From positions 248,001-312,000 of the forward strand of contig NZ_RBAL01000002.1 in assembly GCF_003626535.1 (NCBI RefSeq): a stretch of 64,000 nucleotides of DNA, read 5' to 3'. Under the pieces are notes generated by a model. It was not told the DNA's origin, did no database searches, and saw nothing but the letters and a program-made list of their open reading frames with translations. The position numbers were made by a program, and so were the translations under genes. Shown here one piece after another: positions 58,723-64,000 of this stretch. Positions within the stretch are counted from its first letter, which is position 1, and every line of letters starts with the position of its first letter. Source of the stretch: Streptomyces hoynatensis. Lineage in GTDB: Bacteria > Actinomycetota > Actinomycetes > Streptomycetales > Streptomycetaceae.

Positions 58723-58753
58723 ATTGCGAATACTTATGGGATGGGCGGGCCGC

Positions 58754-60100
58754 ATGTTCCCTTCTTCCTTGCCACCTCCGAGACCGAGCCGCAGGCGCGT
58801 GCTGGGATCACTCGCCGGCGCCGGGGCGCTCGGCGCCCTGTCGGCGGCCGGGTGCGCCGCACCCAGCGGCGTCGCCTCGGGCAAGACCCGGCTGCGTTAC
58901 TGGCACCTCTTCGGCGGTGGAGACGGCGTCACCATGGCCGCGATGCTGGACGCGTACCAGCAGAGCCACCCGGACGTCGACCTCCAGGCGGCCACCCTCG
59001 CCTGGGGCTCGCCCTACTACACGAAGCTCGCCATGGCGGGCGCCGGCGGCCGGGCCCCCGAGGTGGCCGTGCTCCACATCACCCGGCTCCCCGGCTTCGC
59101 GCCCGGCCGGCTGCTCAACCCCTTCGACCTGGACCTCCTCGCCGAACACGGCGTCACCGAGGCCGACTTCCCCCCGGACCTGTGGCGCCGCGGGCAGGCG
59201 GGCGGCAAGCAGTACGCGATACCACTGGACACCCACCCGATCGTCCTCTACTTCAACACCGAGATATGCGAACAGGCCGGACTGCTGGACGCCGACGGCC
59301 GGCTGGTCCCCACCACGGGGCCCGAGGAGTTCGTCGCCGCGATCCGCGCCGCGGGCGAGGTGATCGGCGGCCCGGGGCTCGTCGTCGAGACGCTCGGCGC
59401 GGACACGGTGGGCCCCTGGCGCATCTTCTGGACCCTGTACTCGCAGACGGGCGCCACCATGCTCAGCGAGGACGGCACCCGCATGACGCTGGACGACCAG
59501 AAGGCCCTTGAGGTCCTGGAGTTCATGCGGATGCTGAGCGACGAGGGCCTGATCGCCCCGCGCACCGACTACGCCGCGAGCGTGGGCCTCTTCTCCAGCG
59601 GCCAGGGCGGCTTCTTCATCAACGGCGAGTGGGAGGTGTCCACCTTCCTCAACAACGAGGTGCCGTTCTCGATGACCCGGCTGCCCGACATCTTCGGCTC
59701 GGGCCGCGTGGAGGCCGACTGCCACTCCTTCGTCCTGCCCAACCAGACCGACCGCGGCGGGCCGGGCAACGAGGCCGCGCACGAGTTCGTCGCCTGGCTG
59801 CTGAAGAACTCCGTGGACTGGGCGGCCGGCGGCCACGTGCCCGCCTACCTGCCGACGCTGGAGAAGCCCGAATACCTCGACATGCGCCCGCAGTCCGAGT
59901 ACCGCTCGGTCATCGACGACGTCGTCCTGGACCCGCCGGCCTGGTTCGCCGGCTCGGCCTCCGCGCTGGAGATCGAGCTGGGGGCCGTCTTCTCCGGCGT
60001 CTTCACCGGCTCCCGTTCGCCGGAGAACGCGCTCGCGGAGGCGAAGTCACGGCTCCAGGACCTCCTGGACACCCCCAACCCGTTCGGGGAGACGGCATGA
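58754..60100 (+). CDS. Sugar ABC transporter substrate-binding lipoprotein
   Basis: A 448-residue SBP_bac_1 protein. The signal peptide has a twin-arginine-like start followed by a lipobox (RRRVLGSLAGAGALGALSAA, then GCAAPSG), so it may be exported as a Tat lipoprotein. LRYWHLFGGGDGVTMAAMLD, AYQQSHPDVDLQAATLAWGS and FFINGEWEVSTFLNNEVPFS are typical of carbohydrate-binding proteins. The gene for a GH51 arabinofuranosidase lies downstream, so the cargo is probably an arabino-oligosaccharide. ATG 58754 is taken by position of the signal peptide; ATG 58736 is an alternative. Confidence 0.9.
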   Translation: MFPSSLPPPRPSRRRVLGSLAGAGALGALSAAGCAAPSGVASGKTRLRYWHLFGGGDGVTMAAMLDAYQQSHPDVDLQAATLAWGSPYYTKLAMAGAGGRAPEVAVLHITRLPGFAPGRLLNPFDLDLLAEHGVTEADFPPDLWRRGQAGGKQYAIPLDTHPIVLYFNTEICEQAGLLDADGRLVPTTGPEEFVAAIRAAGEVIGGPGLVVETLGADTVGPWRIFWTLYSQTGATMLSEDGTRMTLDDQKALEVLEFMRMLSDEGLIAPRTDYAASVGLFSSGQGGFFINGEWEVSTFLNNEVPFSMTRLPDIFGSGRVEADCHSFVLPNQTDRGGPGNEAAHEFVAWLLKNSVDWAAGGHVPAYLPTLEKPEYLDMRPQSEYRSVIDDVVLDPPAWFAGSASALEIELGAVFSGVFTGSRSPENALAEAKSRLQDLLDTPNPFGETA

Positions 60101-61053
60101 GCACCACGACCCCGGCCGCCGCGCCGCCCCGCGTTTCCCAGCCGCCCGCCCCGGCCACCGCCCGCACCGTCCGCCGCCACTGGCTGGAGCACGGGCTGGT
60201 CTTCACCCTGCCCTTCCTCGTCGTCTACGCGCTCTTCCTGGTCTGGCCGCTGCTGTGGGGCGTGAAGATGAGCCTCACCAACGAGGACATCGCCGGCACC
60301 CACTCCGACTACGTGGGGCTCGACAACTACGCGGACGCCCTGAGCGACCCCGACGTGTGGTCCTCGCTGTGGAACACGATCTGGTTCACCGTGCTGTCCA
60401 CCGTGCCGCTCGTCGTGATGGGGCTGGTCTTCGCCCTGCTCGCGCACCACCTCCGCTTCGTCAGCTGGCTGTGGCGGCTGAGCTGGTTCACGCCCTTCGT
60501 GCTGCCCTCGGGCGTGGTCTGCCTGCTGTGGCTGTGGGTGATCTACCCCTCGGACTTCGGCTTCGCCGACCAGCTGCTCGACTTCCTGGGCCTGCACCCG
60601 GGCATCGGCTGGCTGACCGACACCAGGTACGCGATGCTCTCGGTCGTCCTCACCACCGTCTGGTGGACCGTCGGCTTCAACTTCCTGCTGTACCTCGCCG
60701 CCCTCCAGGCCATCCCGCAGCACCTGTACGAGGCGGCCGAACTCGACGGGGCCGGGGCCTGGCACCGGTTCCGCAGCATCACCCTGCCGATGCTCAACCG
60801 CACCACGGGCGTCGTCGTCGTGCTCCAGCTGCTGGCCTCGCTGAAGATCTTCGACCAGGTGTACATCATGACCGGCGGCGGCCCCGACGACTCGACGCGG
60901 CCGATCCTCCAGTACGTCTACCAGACCGGCTTCACCGGCTACCGCGTCGGCTACGCGTCCGCGATCTCGTACATCTTCTTCGCGCTGATCGTGATCGTCT
61001 CCCTGATCCACCTGCGGCTCACCCGCCGCTCCCGTGAGGAGAACCCCGCATGA
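60097..61053 (+). CDS. Sugar ABC transporter permease 1 (UgpA/MalF-like)
   Basis: A 318-residue permease with six helices: HGLVFTLPFLVVYALFLVWP, VPLVVMGLVFALLAHHLRFV, GVVCLLWLWVIYP. The conserved loop LYEAAELDGAGAWHRFRSIT faces the ATPase. ATG 60097 overlaps the binding protein stop (ATGA). No ATPase gene is present in the operon, so it probably uses a shared MsiK-type ATPase encoded elsewhere, as do most Streptomyces sugar importers. Confidence 0.93.
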   Translation: MSTTTPAAAPPRVSQPPAPATARTVRRHWLEHGLVFTLPFLVVYALFLVWPLLWGVKMSLTNEDIAGTHSDYVGLDNYADALSDPDVWSSLWNTIWFTVLSTVPLVVMGLVFALLAHHLRFVSWLWRLSWFTPFVLPSGVVCLLWLWVIYPSDFGFADQLLDFLGLHPGIGWLTDTRYAMLSVVLTTVWWTVGFNFLLYLAALQAIPQHLYEAAELDGAGAWHRFRSITLPMLNRTTGVVVVLQLLASLKIFDQVYIMTGGGPDDSTRPILQYVYQTGFTGYRVGYASAISYIFFALIVIVSLIHLRLTRRSREENPA

Positions 61054-61943
61054 GCGCCCTGACCGCCGTGCGCAACGCCCTGCTGCCCCGCGGCGAGGAG
61101 GACAGCGGCGGGCGCACGGCCCGCTGGACGCCGGGGCGGATCGCGCTCCTGTGCTGCGCCATCCTGCTGGCCGTGCTGTGGCTGCTGCCGCTCGCCTGGG
61201 CCCTGGCCACCTCCCTGAAGCCGGACAACGAGACCACCGACACCGGCTTCCACTGGATCGGCTCGCACCTCACCCTCGACGCCTACCGCAAGGTGTGGGA
61301 GTCGGGGGACCTGCCCAGGTGGCTGTTCAACACGGCCTACATCGCGAGCGTGACCACCGTCCTCACCGTGCTGCTGACCGCCATGGCGGCCTACGGCTTC
61401 AGCCGCACCCGCTTCCGCGGGCAGAAGGTGCTCTACGGCCTGGTGCTCGCCGGGATCATGGTGCCGCCCCAGGTGCTGATCGCCCCGCTGTTCGCCGAGA
61501 TGGTCTCCCTGCACCTGGTGGACACCTACTGGGGCGTGATCCTCCCCCAGGTCGCCGTGCCCGCGATGGTCTTCATCCTGGTGAAGTTCTTCGAGGGCCT
61601 GCCGCGCGAGCTGGAGGAGGCCGCCTACGTGGACGGCGCGGGGCGCTGGCGGGTGTTCTGGCAGATCGTGATCCCCCTGTCGCGGCCGGTGCTCGCGGCG
61701 GTGGCCATCTTCACGTTCATCCAGACCTGGAACAACTTCCTGTGGCCCTTCCTGGTCACCACCGACCCCAACGGCATGACGCTGCCCGTCGGCCTGGTCA
61801 ACGTGCAGTCCTCCTTCGGCGTCCGCTACGCCCAGATGATGGCCTCGGTCATCATCGGCGGGCTCCCGCTGCTGGTGGTGTTCGTCTTCTTCCAGCGGCA
61901 GATCGTCCGCGGCGTCGCACACACCGGCCTCGCCGGCCAGTAG
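61050..61943 (+). CDS. Sugar ABC transporter permease 2 (UgpE/MalG-like)
   Basis: A 297-residue permease (PGRIALLCCAILLAVLWLLP, VTTVLTVLLTAMAAYGFSRT, GGLPLLVVFVFFQRQIVRGV) with the loop LEEAAYVDGAGRWRVFWQIV. It pairs with permease 1. ATG 61050 overlaps the previous stop by four bases. A strong hairpin lies 58 bases after its TAG, so the operon ends here and the arabinofuranosidase is transcribed separately. Confidence 0.93.
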   Translation: MSALTAVRNALLPRGEEDSGGRTARWTPGRIALLCCAILLAVLWLLPLAWALATSLKPDNETTDTGFHWIGSHLTLDAYRKVWESGDLPRWLFNTAYIASVTTVLTVLLTAMAAYGFSRTRFRGQKVLYGLVLAGIMVPPQVLIAPLFAEMVSLHLVDTYWGVILPQVAVPAMVFILVKFFEGLPRELEEAAYVDGAGRWRVFWQIVIPLSRPVLAAVAIFTFIQTWNNFLWPFLVTTDPNGMTLPVGLVNVQSSFGVRYAQMMASVIIGGLPLLVVFVFFQRQIVRGVAHTGLAGQ

Positions 61944-62000
61944 CGGCGCCGGCACCGGATCGCCGGGCGCCCTCCGCAAGGGGCGGGGCGCCCGGCCGGC

Positions 62001-62037
62001 GGGCGGCGATCCCCCCACGGCTCGGGGATCACCGCCC
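62001..62037 (+). terminator. Hairpin terminator of the sugar importer operon
   Basis: GGGCGGCGATCCCC (62001-62014) pairs with GGGGATCACCGCCC (62024-62037), 13 of 14 bases matching, with a nine-base loop. No T tract follows. Confidence 0.75.
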
Positions 62038-62077
62038 GCCCACCCGTTGACGGGGGATCGGTGCCCCGCCTAAGTTC

Positions 62078-62114
62078 TGTTCGAAGTAACGATCGCCGTA
62101 CGAGATTTCGTACG
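62078..62114. promoter_or_regulatory. Operator upstream of the arabinofuranosidase gene
   Basis: TGTTCGAA (62078-62085), the half-site shared with the importer operator, is followed by a perfect inverted repeat CGTACGA-GATT-TCGTACG (62097-62114). The site is 36 bases before the start codon. Confidence 0.6.
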
Positions 62115-62149
62115 TTTCGCCAGCAGGACGCGAGCACACAGGGACCCGC

Positions 62150-63676
62150 ATGAGCGACGCACCGCACACCGCCCGATTCACCCTCGACCCCGCCTTCGCC
62201 GTCTCACCCGTGGACCCCAGGCTGTTCGGCTCCTTCGTCGAGCACCTCGGCCGCTGCGTCTACACCGGCGTCTACGAGCCGGGCCACCCCACCGCCGACG
62301 CGGCGGGCCTGCGCGGCGACGTCCTCGACCTGGTGCGCGAGCTCGGCGTGACCGTGGTGCGCTACCCGGGGGGCAACTTCGTCTCCGGCTACAAGTGGGA
62401 GGACGGCGTCGGCCCCAGAGAGCGCCGCCCGCGCCGCCTCGACCTGGCCTGGCGCTCCACCGAGAGCAACCAGTTCGGCCTCGGCGAGTTCATGGACTTC
62501 GTCCGCAAGATCGACGCCGAGCCGATGCTCGCCGTCAACCTGGGCACCCGCGGCGTCGCCGAGGCCATCGAGCTCCAGGAGTACGCCAACCACCCCGGCG
62601 GCACCGAGCTGTCCGACCTCCGCGCCTCCCACGGCGACAAGGACCCCTACGGCGTCGCGCTGTGGTGCCTGGGCAACGAGATGGACGGCCCCTGGCAGAC
62701 CGGCCACAAGACCGCAGACGAGTACGGGCGGCTGGCCGCCGAGACGGCCCGCGCCATGCGGCAGGCCGACCCCGGCGTCGAACTCGTCGCCTGCGGCAGC
62801 TCGTCCCAGAGCATGCCGACCTTCGCGGCCTGGGAGGGTACCGTCCTCGGCCACGCCTACGACCTGGTCGACCACATCTCCCTGCACGCCTACTACCAGG
62901 AGGAGGACGGCGACCGCGACTCCTTCCTCGCCTCGGCCGTCGACACCGAGTCCTTCATCGAGAACGTCGTCGCCACCTGCGACCACGTCGGCGCCCGCCT
63001 CAAGTCGCCCAAGCGCATCACGCTTTCCTTCGACGAGTGGAACGTGTGGTACCAGAGCGGCGGCGCCCCCCAGCTCTCCGACGAGGGCCGTGGCGAGGAC
63101 TGGAGCGAGGCGCCGCGGCTGCTGGAGGACAACTACAGCGTCACCGACGCCGTGGTCTTCGGCTCGCTGCTGATCGCCCTGCTGCGGCACGCCGACCGGG
63201 TCAAGGTCGCCTGCCTCGCCCAACTGGTCAACGTCATCGCCCCGATCGCCACCGAGCCGGGCGGGGCGGCCTGGCGGCAGACGACGTTCCACCCCTTCGC
63301 GCAGGCCTCGAAGTACGGCCGCGGCACCGTCCTGGACGTGCGCCCCGAGGGGCCCCGGCACCTGACCCGCCGCTACGGCGAGGTGGACCTGCTGCACGCC
63401 ACCGCGGTCCGCGACGAGGCCACCGGCGCCGTCACCGTCTTCGCCGTCAACCGCCACCAGACCGAGCCGCTGCCGCTCGAGGTCACCCTCCACGGCCTGG
63501 GCCTGACGGAGGTGACCGAGCACTCCGTGCTCGCCGACGCCGACCCCGAGGCCCGCAACACCGCGGCCGAGCCCGAGCGCGTCACCCCGCACCAGGCCAC
63601 CGGGACCACGCTGGCCGGCGGCGTCCTCCGCGCCACCCTGGAACCGCTGTCCTGGAACGTGATCCGGCTCGGCTGA
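62150..63676 (+). CDS. abfA: Alpha-L-arabinofuranosidase (GH51)
   Basis: A 508-residue intracellular glycoside hydrolase of family 51. The catalytic barrel carries [20 protein letters not shown], the acid/base Glu in [17 protein letters not shown] and the nucleophile Glu in [12 protein letters not shown]. The C-terminal beta domain ends in [12 protein letters not shown]. It removes terminal arabinofuranosyl units from arabinan or arabinoxylan fragments inside the cell; no signal peptide is present, which fits uptake of oligosaccharides by the importer upstream. No clear ribosome site precedes ATG 62150. A palindromic operator lies upstream. Confidence 0.95.
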   Translation: MSDAPHTARFTLDPAFAVSPVDPRLFGSFVEHLGRCVYTGVYEPGHPTADAAGLRGDVLDLVRELGVTVVRYPGGNFVSGYKWEDGVGPRERRPRRLDLAWRSTESNQFGLGEFMDFVRKIDAEPMLAVNLGTRGVAEAIELQEYANHPGGTELSDLRASHGDKDPYGVALWCLGNEMDGPWQTGHKTADEYGRLAAETARAMRQADPGVELVACGSSSQSMPTFAAWEGTVLGHAYDLVDHISLHAYYQEEDGDRDSFLASAVDTESFIENVVATCDHVGARLKSPKRITLSFDEWNVWYQSGGAPQLSDEGRGEDWSEAPRLLEDNYSVTDAVVFGSLLIALLRHADRVKVACLAQLVNVIAPIATEPGGAAWRQTTFHPFAQASKYGRGTVLDVRPEGPRHLTRRYGEVDLLHATAVRDEATGAVTVFAVNRHQTEPLPLEVTLHGLGLTEVTEHSVLADADPEARNTAAEPERVTPHQATGTTLAGGVLRATLEPLSWNVIRLG

Positions 63677-63784
63677 GGGGGCTCCGGCGCGGCCGAAGGG
63701 CGACCGCCCCACGCCGCGAAAACCCCGCTTCCCGGTCAGGGCGGGCGAACCGGTCAGTCGCTCTCAAGAGGGCCGTCTTCCCCC

Positions 63785-63806
63785 GCTCACCCGCCGTTCA
63801 TGTGCG
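63785..63806 (+). promoter_or_regulatory. PHO-box-like direct repeat
   Basis: GCTCACCCGCC (63785-63795) and GTTCATGTGCG (63796-63806) are adjacent 11-base units matching the PhoP direct-repeat pattern GTTCACC. A third GCTCAAG follows at 63808. It lies 57 bases before the next gene. Confidence 0.6.
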
Positions 63807-63862
63807 CGCTCAAGAGTGCCCCCGGCAATCGACACGAGAGCGCATCCCCCGGGGAGTACGAC

Positions 63863-64000
63863 ATGGGGCACGGACACCACCACGGCCACGGCCACCCGCA
63901 CGGCCATCACCACCCGCACGGCCACGGTCACGACCACGAGGAGACCAGACCGCTGCCCGCGGCCATGGACCTCGCGGTCCCCGACAGCGAGTTGAGCCCC
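63863..64000 (+). CDS. N-terminal part of a His-rich protein, probably Pho-regulated (3' truncated)
   Basis: 46 codons are visible: a histidine/glycine tract ([20 protein letters not shown] and further His) followed by [20 protein letters not shown]. The window ends before the rest. The tract may bind Zn2+, Ni2+ or Cu2+. The sequence after it resembles the run-up to a twin-arginine signal in Streptomyces secreted enzymes, but that part is not shown. GGGGAG is six bases before ATG 63863. A PHO-box-like repeat upstream suggests a phosphate-starvation gene, for example a phosphatase or phosphodiesterase. Confidence 0.6.
   Translation, partial: MGHGHHHGHGHPHGHHHPHGHGHDHEETRPLPAAMDLAVPDSELSP

Overview
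The window is chromosomal DNA from a high-GC actinomycete, almost certainly Streptomyces or a close relative. Third codon positions are almost all G or C, GTG starts are common, many genes overlap by four bases (ATGA/GTGA), and several gene families are typical of the genus (IclR, HxlR, XRE-DUF397, ECF42-DGPF). Two genes of one cluster carry the rare TTA codon that makes translation depend on the bldA tRNA. Most genes are housekeeping or accessory metabolism. No phage, integrase, insertion sequence or CRISPR array is visible.

Layout. 1-9.4 kb: the end of a secreted protease-like gene, an SDR and divergent LuxR regulator, an FGGY sugar kinase, a KhtT/KhtU-like cation antiporter pair, a zinc-free quinone-oxidoreductase-like enzyme, and an SMP-30 lactonase next to an IclR regulator with a clear palindromic operator. 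9.6-10.5 kb: a small envelope protein and two tRNAs (Asn, and a CAT-anticodon tRNA), each followed by a hairpin terminator. 10.6-16.8 kb: an SDR/HxlR pair, an ECF42 sigma factor with its DGPF partner, a secreted protein, an orphan lasso-peptide precursor (14550-14690), an alpha/beta hydrolase and a lipoprotein made of three near-identical two-cysteine modules. 16.9-20.2 kb: two Cys/His-rich proteins of unknown function followed by two XRE regulators. 20.3-27.5 kb: membrane proteins, a SAM-IV-type riboswitch upstream of a PLP enzyme, an unaccompanied dTDP-glucose dehydratase, a DUF296-like protein and a geranylgeranyl-reductase-family enzyme.

27.7-32.9 kb is the most unusual region. An EspC-like gene and a 746-residue protein with an N-terminal WXG-type hairpin are followed by a lipoprotein. 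The last third of the large gene and the lipoproteins have lower GC than the rest. A second copy of the whole operon lies inverted 5 kb away; it keeps the promoter and gene start, has lost about 2.4 kb, and still carries an intact lipoprotein paralogue. A third paralogue and a lipoprotein fragment lie between the two. The pattern resembles a type VII secretion substrate with an expanding set of surface immunity lipoproteins, but no toxin activity can be recognised from the sequence.

33.7-35.5 kb: a DUF397/XRE/ATPase-like triad. 35.9-44.9 kb: one operon with a complete peptide/nickel-type ABC importer and three flavin-dependent monooxygenases, probably for uptake and oxidative breakdown of an organosulfur or similar compound. 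45-50.2 kb: a GDSL esterase and a polar amino-acid ABC importer co-transcribed with an acetyltransferase. 50.5-58.5 kb: flavin enzymes, TetR regulators with visible operators, a phosphotransferase, a nucleotidyltransferase, an aquaglyceroporin and a lipoprotein. 58.7-63.7 kb: a sugar ABC importer plus a GH51 arabinofuranosidase with related operators, i.e. an arabinoside-utilisation locus. The window ends inside a His-rich gene preceded by a PHO-box-like repeat.
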